Of a DNA stretch of 64,000 nt, positions 32,718 through 43,304 are shown one piece after another; within the stretch, counting starts at the first letter, position 1, and each line of letters opens with the position of its first letter. Origin of the DNA: Tetragonia tetragonoides (Eukaryota; Streptophyta; Magnoliopsida; Caryophyllales; Aizoaceae); NCBI GenBank assembly GCA_038025085.1, contig CM076141.1, forward strand, positions 16,990,001 through 17,054,000, written 5' to 3'. The position numbers and the translations under genes were made by a program. The notes beneath the pieces are model-generated. The model was not told the origin of the DNA. It saw nothing but the letters and a program-made list of their open reading frames with translations, and did no database searches.

Positions 32718-34258
32718 CTACAAATATATATAGCATAAAGGGCATTAATATAGCTTAACAAAAATATGAAACAGAGTATAACAGAGGTTTACATGAAAGG
32801 AATGAATACAATACTGTAATGAACTTCAATTGATGCAAATGATTTCTTTTTGAAAATAGTTATATAATAATGTGAAATGCATTACAATATTAAAGTAGTA
32901 TCCAATTGATTTGACCCCATCAACAATAACCAACATAATTCACGGATCAAAAAAAAAAAAAAAAAAAAAATTGGAGCATCTTAGGCCCTGTTCTTTTCGT
33001 CGATTCCATGCTGCATTCCGTTCCAATCCGTTCCGTTCCATTCTGCATTTTGTACTTCATTTTGTCTCACATTTTTTTGAATTGTCTGCGCCGCGCCGTT
33101 CCGTTCCGTTCCAATCCGTTTCGTTCCTCACCGTCCCGCACCATTCCGTTGAAGAGAACAAGGCTGGTGACATTACTTGACTTGCTGACGTATTTGATTA
33201 CGTTGGGGTGTTTGGAATACTCTATGGGGGGTGTTTGGATGTTGGTTTGTGGGTTGGTTTTTGGCAAAGTTGGATATTTGACTAGTCCACCATCCAATAT
33301 TAGTGTTTGGATGTTAGCTTGTGAGTTTGACTTTTGGATTCCCACAAGCCAACTTTTGAAAAGCCAAGGAGGTTAGCTTATGAGTATTGGCTGGTGACAT
33401 TAATATAGTCTATTGACATAATAGTCCAAGACTTGCAATTATTTACTTCTATGCCATCAAATTCCTCAATCATATCCTTATAGGTCATTTTACATATAAT
33501 CAGCTAATTTTACCAGCCAATGTTACCAAACATCTCTTTTTAGACATCCAATGTTACCAGCAGGTCAAATCAGCTAACAATACCAGCCATCGACCACCAG
33601 CCACCAACCATCAGCCAACAGCTAATGTCACCAGCCAATTGCCAAACAAGGCCCATGTCTTTTTTGTTTGCAATTTCTTTTTTCTTTTTTGTGTGTGTGA
33701 AATTACTTGACTTGCTGACGTATTTGATTACGTTTCATACTTTCATGTACTTTAAGCTTAAAAAAAGGAGGTGTGTGTGTGGTGGAGCCATGGAATAACA
33801 TCAATTTCACTTGAGATGTGTTTCGTGCTTTATTTTTAGTCTTCATTTGAGGAAATTTGGCATAATTTCTAAGTTCCCTTGAGTTGTGAGTTTGTGACTT
33901 GTGAGTCTGTCTTTTTACCTTCTTCCTTGACAATTTTATGAGTGGAGTATTTCTCTCGAAGTGGTCGAATGAGGGTGACTTATTGAAGGTGATTCAACCT
34001 TTAAACAATACATGTAAATAGACTTGTTAAAACCCGGTCCGATTTAATCTCATCCCACACTTGTGTGAAAATATATTAGTTATCAGGAACAGACACAATC
34101 TGATCCAACACGATTACACCGTTAATCTGTGCCGAAAAGATAATACCGATCCGAGTTGATCTGAAACTTAAATCTATCCCAAACTCGAATGTATCCAACT
34201 CATATGACTTAGCATCCAGAACAATTGAATGTTTTTTTTATTGAACATGCATGTAATC
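32718..34258. other. Intergenic with two MITE-like elements and a 33-bp direct repeat
   Basis: Bases 32984-33165 have inverted ends GGCCCTGTTCTTTTCG and GAAGAGAACAAGGC around TTCCGTTCC-rich sequence. Bases 33205-33701 hold a GTGTTTGG...CCAAACAAGGCCC element. This second segment is flanked by a perfect 33-bp direct repeat (33172-33204 and 33702-33734). No gene is supported. Confidence 0.55.
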
Positions 34259-35349
34259 TGTTAGAGATATGATATCGGGAAAATATTATGAGAATATATT
34301 TTTCCCATCTATTTAGGAAACAAGATATATATGATATTATATGTTTATGATATTATACTAGTGATCTAATGTATTTAGGAAACTAGTATATTTAGGATAT
34401 ATTAATTGTGCTTGGAGAATAAGTTATTGTACTTTATAAATATTATGGGGTCTCCCCAGTTCAATATTATGCATCAATATTATGAGCCTATTATAATTTT
34501 AACATGGTATCAGAGCTTGTTCGATCCTGAGAACCTAAACACAAAACCTTCCGCTATGCCGTTGTCCGTCCGCCACCGGACAACCCCAAACATCCAAAAC
34601 CAACCTATTTGATTTAAAGTTTTTTTTCCTTCTTTTTCCCTTTGGTATGATGGCCTTCCACGACACTATTGATGGATCTAAAGTGATCCAATATGACATT
34701 AATCAATGGTTATGATGAATGAAGACTCGCACGCAGTGGGTTTCAAAAGATGGCGGAGCTACTGCCCGTTTTTGCAGCAGTAGATGAAAAAAAAGGTGTT
34801 CATGTGATATACAAGATCACCGATGATAATGAAATTGATCGACGACCATGGATGGCGCCGATTTGAAAGTATTGGAGGTAGCGACAAGAAGTTGACTTCT
34901 CCCTACTTGATGATATGTGAAGAGTCGACGGACAGATCGAAGATTCACCAACTTGTGAAGACTCGATCGCGCAGATCGAGTACTCACCGACCAATGAATT
35001 GTGAAGACTCGATCGCGCAGATCGAGGACTCACCGAAGACAAGGACACTACGTATTTGTTCCAATCGTAGCGTTCGTGATGCCCTGTCGCTACTATTGCG
35101 GAAGGGTATTACAGATATGATATCGGGAAAATATTATGAGAATATGTTTTCCCCATCTATTTAGGAAACAAGATATATATGATATTATATGTTTAGGATA
35201 TTATACTAGTGATCTAATGTATTTAGGAAACTAGTATATTTAGGATATATTAATTGTGCTTGGAGAATAAGTTATTGTACTCTATAAATATGGGGTCTCC
35301 CCAGTTCAATATTATGCATCAATATTATGAGCCTATTATAATTTTAACA
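34259..35349 (+). mobile_element. TRIM (terminal-repeat retrotransposon in miniature), copia type
   Basis: The LTRs are 34259-34504 (246 bp, TGTTAGAG to TTTTAACA) and 35107-35349 (243 bp). They differ at about six positions and one 3-bp indel. A perfect methionine-tRNA-type PBS, TGGTATCAGAGC, is at 34505-34516, and a purine tract GCGGAAGGG precedes the 3' LTR. A 5-bp duplication TAATC (34254-34258 and 35350-35354) flanks the element. The 602-bp internal part codes for no retroviral domain. It includes two copies of a 27-bp unit (34954-34980 and 35000-35026). Confidence 0.92.
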
Positions 35350-35625
35350 TAATCACATAATATTGACAATTTCATATTGTTTTATATTTTTATGCTTTGA
35401 CACATGTATTTGACATGATTTGAACCAAAACCCAAATTAATCTAAATCAGATTTAACTGAAACCCAAACTAATCGACCAAAATTGATCCAGGATCCAACA
35501 TCAGTATAAAGCCAAATACTCTTATGATCCGAAATAACTCTAATCTCTAATGATCCAAAACGAAAATGACTAACCAGATTTACCTGATTTCCACCTGTAG
35601 GCACTTATCCAAGTAAGATTTTGTT

Positions 35626-35872
35626 AACCAACAAGGGTGGTGGTCTAGTGGTTCCAATCTTACTCCCAAGTTGTTTGGTAAGGCAAGGTCATGGGTTCGA
35701 ATCCCCATTCCTCCTATGCTTTGTGTTTGCTGGCTTCTAGGAACTATACTAGCCCCTTGTTGTTCACCTAGTCTGAAATGTTCGCTATTGAACACGAGAG
35801 TCCGAACATGACGTATCGGGAGGGTACCTCGGTCACCATTCACTTACACCCTCTTTTTGATGAGAAAAAAAA
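35626..35872 (+). mobile_element. tRNA-derived SINE, family 1
   Basis: A-box TGGTCTAGTGG, B-box GGTTCGAATCC (near 35694) and an A-rich end. It is flanked by a perfect 15-bp duplication AAGTAAGATTTTGTT (35611-35625 and 35873-35887). This is the best preserved of three family members in the window. Confidence 0.94.
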
Positions 35873-35887
35873 AAGTAAGATTTTGTT

Positions 35888-37645
35888 TGTGGTGCAGTTT
35901 TTCAATTTTACGGCCCGGATTGTCAATTATGTTTTTTTAACACCCCTACCTGCATGTACTCGTTGTCAATGCAATGCAAATTGCCCCTTGAAACAAGTCA
36001 CGTTTGTGCAACCTCTAGATATTTCTAATTCCTTCAACACTACTAATCTTTATTGAGTAGGACAGGGCCATCATTCCCCCTTTTGGAATGCATCAGCATT
36101 AGTAGGTAATGAGAATGACGGATCGACCATGACATGAATTCACATGTGATCCACTCATAACTCTACTATCGTCGTAGCCTTAAGAGTATCTCAAAGTCTG
36201 AATTATTAGTGGTTAGTTTGAGTGGCTCGACATTCATATTGTTCAAATAAAATTAAGGGTTCGAATTTTATAGATGAAAAATTACTTAATGGGAGGATTT
36301 TATCCTTTTGTAGGCTGACTCGGTGTGAGCAGATTAGTCTTTGTTGGAGTATCCCTCCTATATGGAGGAAGAACCCAATTATTTTGGGTTATATTTGTTT
36401 ACCATGTGGAAGAACTATTGTTGTACCCACTTGTTGGTTAGTGAAAGTTTTGGTACCGTTTTTTAATGATCCCGTAGGTTTTTCCCCACATTGGGATTTC
36501 CACGTAAATTCTTAGGTCTTCTTGTTTATTTTCTGTTTTTGGGTTGATTTATACTTGCATTTCGTGCTATCATTTTAGTTCTATATTATTTGGTTGCTTG
36601 AATTGGTTATTTCTCATCTTTACATCACAACCGGGCAAAACGTGTTTGTTGCTTCCGCATGTCCATTCGTGTGCTTTTCGGCAACAATCTTGACCCATAA
36701 GTCTTAGAGCCTGTTTGGGAGTTGACTCCACTAATAGAGAAGTGGCTACAGGTGAAATATGAGGTGACATTTAGACCATTTGTCCACCATGGAGTAAGTC
36801 CACACAAGTTTTTGTAGATGTCGTTTTTATTGGGGCTGGTAATTCGGGTTAAGGGGTTGGGTTCGGGTTAAATGGTTAGGTTAATTTCGAGTTAGTATTA
36901 AATATATCAAAAATAATATAAAATGATAAGAAATCACGTTTTTAGCCAAACTAATAAATGGGTCGAGCTCGGGTCAAATTTAATTCGTGTTGGCTCGATT
37001 TCGAGTTTCTCTTTGTACCTTCATGTTGGATTACCATGTAGGATAGAATATTGTCGGGTTTAATTTGTGTGATGGTTAAGGGAAAGGGGAAAACCAAAGC
37101 TCTTTTATATTAGAAGCTTAACATAATATGTCAAAATAAACTTATGAAAATGGTTGTAAATACTTACTAAATATGAATAAACTTTGATTCAAGTTACATT
37201 GGTTGTATAATTTTTTACTATACTTAGTAGGAGTAATAGACATATGGATAGTACTTTTTGGAAGTATTTACAAACTACAAGCTAGAGAGAACTTACACCA
37301 AAAAAACAATATGAGAAAACATCTTCCTATTAAATTGATTTTCGACTGTTCTTTTGTGTTTTTTTAGTTATAACCTTGCAGGATATGCAGTGTATTTTTA
37401 ACAATTTTTATACCACCACTAGAATTCGATTTATTGGTGATTTGGTCGCCTGCTTTCAATGTTTCAATTGTGTAAAGGAGACTTTTTATTTATTTTTTGC
37501 TCTTCAATGTGCAACGTACGGAATATGCACTCGCGTACATGGTGCTTGATGTACCCACAAGTACCACGTCATTGATATTGTTAGACTTGACTTAAACAAG
37601 AATATGGGCTGGGCAATGTGGTATATCATGCTAGATACACCAGAA
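35888..37645. other. Intergenic, no gene; possible SINE near 36206-36370
   Basis: Bases 36206-36370 show an A-box-like TTAGTTTGAGTGG and a B-box-like GGTTCGAATTT with no clear tail or duplication, so this is a weak SINE candidate. Bases 36830-37080 contain TCGGGTTAA-type words as in MITEs. Nothing codes for a recognisable protein. Confidence 0.4.
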
Positions 37646-37650
37646 TCTAA

Positions 37651-37722
<72 letters not shown>

Positions 37723-38747
37723 CTGTATTGACATGTGGCTTGCCACATCACCATGTCCAGTTAGCATCTTATCCAAAAGTCAATGTTATTTATGTCCCCC
37801 TAATTAATGAAATACATGCATGCACACACCATGTAATCTAATTAAATGCGGATACATGAACATAAACTTCATAATACGGTACATGAACTTAACTTTAATC
37901 ATATTAAAAGTAGACATAATGAATTTAGTAAGGGAAATAGTCACAAGTAATAATTATTTTTAAAAAATGATAAAAATTATGTATCGATAATATTTATACA
38001 TACATCTCAAAAAAATTTAAGTGATTTCATTTCATACCTCAGCTAAATAGTAGAAAGGCAATATTGGGAAATTACATGACTACACACCATGGAGATGGAG
38101 AAATATAGTGTTCGTTAGAATGTGTGAATAATATAGTTGTAAAGATAATTAATTTCTTTAATAATCATTTTAATTTTAAAAAAATAGAAAACTAATTGAT
38201 ATCTCTACATGGATCCAAACAACAGTTGCATAACAAATGGGATGACACATATAAGAAATTTAACATCAAATATAATGTAAACCTATTGTAGTAAAAAAAG
38301 AAAAGAAAATACGATGAAAAACAAAGATAGATAAGAACCATTTCTAGAAAGTTATGTAAATAAGTAAACACATCATGGGGGTATAAATATATCAATTGAA
38401 ATAGTATATGGTATATGGTATGCCAAGATGATAGTTATGAATCTGGCACTTAACTATTTTTTTGAATAAAATATATGAAATTCATTTATCCGTTTGGATC
38501 AAACAACTATTTTCATGTCAAATAAGCAAATTTACATTACATAGCTATGAATAAAAAAATAAATAAAAAGGAAAAAAAAACATTACACAGTACAGTAGTA
38601 CAACTTTGATATTGTGTAACTCTATATTACTTGCTATATACCTAATTGATATATCATTCTTTTATTAATAATTTAATAATAGCATTGAAAAATATATTTT
38701 CTAATGATAATTTACAAGCCCGTGCATCGCACGGGGCATACACCTAG
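37646..38747 (+). mobile_element. Helitron, non-autonomous, 1.1 kb
   Basis: The 5' end is TCTAATCTAATATATA after a host A (37645). The 3' end has the hairpin CCCGTGC-ATC-GCACGGG (38719-38735), then GCATACAC and CTAG (38744-38747), followed by a host T. A (TA)n tract fills 37658-37720. There is no Rep/helicase ORF. Termini, hairpin and A/T insertion fit Helitrons; the 5' end is less certain than the 3' end. Confidence 0.75.
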
Positions 38748-40281
38748 TATATATATATATATATTTTTGGGTAAAAGCGCTGGTGATGTGACATTTGTCA
38801 CCTCCTTATTGGTTATTATATATTTTTTTTTCTTTTTCTTTTTTATCATTATGGTCTTTATGATAATATTTAAGTTAATGTATTTAATATTTAATTAAAA
38901 CTATCTATAAAATACTTTTTTTTTTAATTAAATACTATTTTGGGTCATTAATCTTATTAAGCTTTATATTTATAAGTGTTAGAGCACTTAATATCACAAC
39001 TTTTATTTAGTTTTATAATTGTGAGTTTCATAATTAAAGGCAAAAATAAATATTTTGACGTGGCAAAATATATGTCTGATTTTAAGGGATAAGCGCGTGT
39101 AATGTGATGAGGGTCAGTGGTCACATATAAACTCATCATTTTTATTAACCAATATATTATGGGTATTACGTAATAGGTGATATTTGACTAATATTTTACG
39201 GTAATTGCGTAGGTTATATGACAACGAATATGTGACTAATATCTGCATGCCTAATTTACGGGGATAAGCACATGTAATGTGACAATGGTCACATATAAAG
39301 TCATTTTCAAGTTATAATATATAGTTGTGGGTATTACATGGTAGGTGATATTTAACTAATATTTGCGGGCGGGGGATAAGCGCAGGTTATGTGATAATTA
39401 AAATGTGACAGGTATTTGGGAAATAAGTGTAGGTATGTATATAAGTTTGGGTAAGGTCGCAGATAACATGACAAGTGTCACGATTTGATTGGTCATTTAT
39501 TACTTTTTTTATTTTTATTTTTTATTTTGGTGAGTAATTGCTATGCCTAGTCATATTCTTTATTTTTTTAGTTAGAATTACATTGAAACCATTTAAAATG
39601 GCATTAATGTCCAGTTTTAATATTTTTAGCACAATAAAAACTTTGACTGGGTATAAATTAGATGATGAATAATTGGGGGAATAGGTGCACAAAATATAAT
39701 AAGGTTTATATAGTTGTGGGTATAAGCATAGTCAACGTACAAATGTCACATTGTAATAAATTACATACCATTTACCCTGTTTCTAGATGGTGAGTTGTCG
39801 CTATTAAGGGATAGTCTGATCAAACCGACGGATGTTTAATAAGATAAATTATATTAGCTGGTATAAGAGTAGACTAAATGAAAATTGACTATTATATTTG
39901 AGGATCGGATAATCGTTTAATATGATAAGCTTTAATATTTAATTACGTTTGATATTTGAGGGTATAAACACAGGTTAGACAGAAAGTTATAAGGATAAAC
40001 TTAAATAAATTGACATGGGGCACTGGAGTCACATTTTATTAAGTTATAAATTTGATGTACAGTTGCAAGTTAAGTGACGAGTGCTGCTATTATTTTATTT
40101 TTTAAATAGGAGAATCATGAGTGGTATAACATGCGTAAAATTTTGACCAATCACTATTTTTTTTTTTTTTATGATTCTTCTTTACACACCTATGTAAAAT
40201 TTAAAAAATCCAGAAATTAATTTAAACATAAAAATATAGTGATAACTTGGTCGTCTGTGCGTAGCACGGGTAAAGTCCTAG
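38748..40281 (+). mobile_element. Second Helitron-like end, body of uncertain extent
   Basis: The 3' terminus at 40250-40281 has a hairpin with arms CTGTGC and GCACGG and ends GTCCTAG before a host T. The sequence back to 38748 is AT-rich with recurring GTGACA and GGGTATAAGC words and no genes. The 5' end could not be placed. Confidence 0.45.
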
Positions 40282-40431
40282 TAGTATATAATAGGAAGTA
40301 GTACTATTTTGTTGTGTCTTACACTCTTACCCTTGTCGTAGTTGCAGTCTTGCACTAGACACACGAGCAACTGTACAAGTAAGTTGTACTCCAGTCTCCA
40401 CTAAACAAATAATGGAAGATATTCCCTCCGT

Positions 40432-40676
40432 TTTTCTTTAAACTTCCTACTTGCTTTTTTGAGGTCAAACTTTGTAAATTTTGACCGTAAATATATAAAA
40501 AAAACTCAATGAGTTATAATTTGAAAATATATGCATTAGATTCCTTTGAAAATGTATTTTCAAAATATCAAGTTTTTATAAATTATACTTGTATATTTTT
40601 ATAGATATTAATGGGCAAAGTACTACCTTGTAGACCGTGAAAAAGCAAGTAGGAAGTTTAAAGAGAAACGGAGAAG
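40432..40676. mobile_element. Stowaway-like MITE
   Basis: Inverted ends TTCCCTCCGTTTTTCTTTAA and, on the other strand, CTTCTCCGTTTCTCTTTAA. The element is flanked by TA (40430-40431 and 40677-40678). Inner arms AACTTCCTACTTGC also pair. Confidence 0.8.
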
Positions 40677-42160
40677 TATAATTTTATTATCTAGAGGAAC
40701 TATAACTAGCGGAGGATCCAAAAAAATTATTAAAGGGCGCATTATATAATTAATAAAATAAAAAAAAAAATTAACGAAAGATTGTATAATGTGAATGTCA
40801 TTAAAATTGGCAAATTCAAATCAACAACTTAAGTGGCTCCTACTTTAGAATTGGGTTGAGGGTCCTTCTCAGGATTTCTGTAGGGCTCGGATGAGGATGC
40901 TTCTATTTGTTGAACGGAGCAATTTTTTAACCCTTTAAAATACAACCTATTTAATTTATATCTGAGTAGAGGCATATCTTTCTAGTAATAATCAAAGGTT
41001 AGATCCCTCCTAAAAATATCACGATATGCGTGATGTGTGATTAAAGGTGTAATAACCCGTATTTTAATTACCTTATTAGATATAATTAAACTAGGTTTAT
41101 TTTTAATTTCTTTGTTATGTGCGTTATTGTACAAATTGTTCCTAGAATAATTAATTATTTTATTTTCATCATTAGCATGATGATTAGTCGTGATTATAAT
41201 TTAGTTGCTTGTTAAACTTTACGAAAATTTCCTTTTAGGCCTAGCATGTCATTAGCATGATAATTAGCGATTAAAGCTTTATTAAGCTAATAAAAACCAC
41301 AAAATCAAGATTAGGACCCTAATAGCCGAAATGCAAAATTAACCAAAGTTGCATGTACACTATTCACTTAAAAGACAAATGCTATCTTATTGGGACAAAT
41401 GCTACTTTAGGTGGTAACTTACCCAATTTACCAAATTGGGACAAATGCTACCTTAGGTGGTAACTTACCCAATTTAGCAAATCTAATGGAAATCAAAAAT
41501 AGATCATTTTGCATGGAAAATATTTGGGCTTTGATGACTAGATGGTTTTGTGAAAGTGGTTTTGTGAGGATGCCTAGTACATACAAAAATTGAACGTGTA
41601 ATGGAGACTATATCTAAGCCGCCTGGCTCACATAGATTTGGAAAAAATATGGGCTTGGGGCCATCCTTATATGAGCTGGGCTTCGTGGACGTGTATTTAG
41701 TATTTACCATGTATTTAGATAAAAAAAAAAAAAAGTATTTACCATGTATTACTACACTAGAACAGTACTACTAAGATGATGAAGAACAAATGTGAAGAAA
41801 GTTGTTCAATAATCATCAAAAGTGTTTCTTCAACATGTGTGTCAGTTACTTTAAATTAAGAATTGGGTTTATTCCCAATTCAAAGCTAGCTTGGGAAGGG
41901 ATGAATAGTCCCTAATCCTAAAATCAACGAAAGGATTGCTGAAAGAGACGTGATTTCAATCTCACAAGAGTAGTAAGCTTTTAAACTCTAATCAGGCAAA
42001 GATAAAAGGAGATTACAATTATGATGCAATATTTTTTGTGTTCGTTCTCGATATCTAACTGATCCGAAACTTAAGAACTAAAATATCAACCCAAATGAAA
42101 ATAAATCTTTTTTTTTTTTTTAAAGTCAACAAAAACCAAAAGCTAAATGCTTAGGTAGTG
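40677..42160. other. Intergenic, no gene; 46-bp tandem duplication
   Basis: Bases 41390-41435 and 41436-41481 are a near-perfect tandem pair of a 46-bp unit containing GGGACAAATGCTAC and GGTGGTAACTTACCC. Bases 41820-42025 resemble 45968-46180. The remainder is AT-rich without supported features. Confidence 0.5.
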
Positions 42161-42784
42161 CTACTCCAGTATGCCAGAAATGAATTCTAATATGCTATGT
42201 ATTCCCCCCTCTTCTTCTTCTTCATCTTGTTCTTCTTCTTCGACTTCTTCTTCTTCTTCTTCTTCTTCTTCGACTTCTTCTTCAGCATCCTCTTCCTTCC
42301 CAGATGAAGCGTAGTACACCTGTGTCTTGTAACTCAAACCACCCCCAACATTCTGACCGACGACATCAACAAACCTGTACGAGAACTTAAGTTCACCTTT
42401 ACCCTTCCCTTTCCTCTTGACTTGACAAGACACAAATTGAGGGGCAGGACGATCATCTTTGCCCTTAGCATTATTGTCGAACAACTCTTTCAATGATACA
42501 ACCACTTCTCCTAAATCCTTATCAGAGCCTAAAGTATGCTCATGTTTCAGTTGAAACACCAAATTCTTACCAACTTTGGCAGCAACATCTCCATCTAAGG
42601 TGAATCTCATGGCGTAATTCCATGAAGGGTTGGTACCACTGTCTTGATGAACCGGGGTTTTCCTCTTCTTCTTCTGATTGTCGGAGAGGTAAGCCACAAC
42701 GTATACATCCATCTTGCCTATGAGATTGACATTTTTGAGATCTTTTGCAGAGATCAAGTTCAGTTCCAGGATTTTGTACACCAT
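42161..42784 (-). CDS. C2-domain protein, SRC2-like
   Basis: Single-exon gene of 207 residues from ATG 42784. Residues 1-135 form a C2 domain with the plant SRC2-type pattern: LELNLISAKDLKNVNL, then GKMDVYVVAYL, TNPSWNYAMRF and DKDLGEVVVSL. C2 domains of this class bind membranes, often with calcium, and SRC2 proteins respond to cold and other stresses. A basic KRKGKGKGELKFSY segment follows. Then comes a run of about 30 acidic residues (168-197), encoded by a GAA/GAG microsatellite, and a short hydrophobic end. The acidic tract is unusual, as SRC2 proteins often have Gly/Pro-rich tails. A TATA-like repeat (TATATATATA) lies at 42828-42844, about 45 bp upstream. No intron or damage is seen. 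Confidence 0.85.
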   Translation of the reverse strand: MVYKILELNLISAKDLKNVNLIGKMDVYVVAYLSDNQKKKRKTPVHQDSGTNPSWNYAMRFTLDGDVAAKVGKNLVFQLKHEHTLGSDKDLGEVVVSLKELFDNNAKGKDDRPAPQFVSCQVKRKGKGKGELKFSYRFVDVVGQNVGGGLSYKTQVYYASSGKEEDAEEEVEEEEEEEEEVEEEEQDEEEEEGGIHSILEFISGILE

Positions 42785-43304
42785 TTTTTCCCTTTAGTTA
42801 GATGATTGTAAATGCAAAAGATTGCTAAGTATATATATATATATAGCTGTAGATAGGAAATGTATAAGGAAGATGGGATAATGTTTTAATTATTATGAGC
42901 CCTTAAAGTGGACTGAGAACTGAGATGGGGAACAAATAATCTTTCTCGGTTGCGCGCTGGAACTTGAAACGGTCCAAGTTTGAAGCTTCAATTATTCCTA
43001 AGGGATGAACAGAATGGACTACCAAGGAGACTAGAAGAAAAATTCAAGGGCATTGTTGAATGGGGGTGGCTTCTACCAATAAGTGGTTGGTGCGTGTGAT
43101 TGGTTCGGTACTCTTATTTTAACCATGGTCGAGGGCCGGGTTCCAATCTTGGGAATGGAAATACAGCTTGTTAGGATTTGTTAGGATGACACTCAGTGTT
43201 AGGAACACTCTACACTTTCATGGTGCGAACATGATTAGTGTTGGCTCAAAAGCTCTTAATTAAGGTGATCTTGTGGTCAAAACCATAAAATGGAGTGGAG
43301 TGTT
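42785..43304. other. Intergenic; first copy of a duplicated SINE-like unit
   Basis: Bases 43050-43304 (TTGTTGAATGGGG, CTACCAATAAGTGGTTGGT, GGGTTCCAATCTTG) recur at 45655-45940. The Gag-only copia element interrupts the right end of this copy. The GGTTCCAATC word could be a tRNA B-box relic. No gene is seen. Confidence 0.55.

Noticed and set aside
33008..33376. ORF of 122 codons on + and a 92-codon ORF on -
   Set aside because: They lie across two MITE-like repeats with TTCCGTTCC runs and have no recognisable domain.
35690..35705. tRNA-like B-box GGTTCGAATCC suggesting a tRNA gene
   Set aside because: No cloverleaf continues around it. It has a SINE body, an A-rich tail and a 15-bp target duplication.
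37504..37807. Long ORFs on both strands rich in Ile-Tyr
   Set aside because: They are translations of the (TA)n microsatellite in the Helitron and have no protein-like composition.
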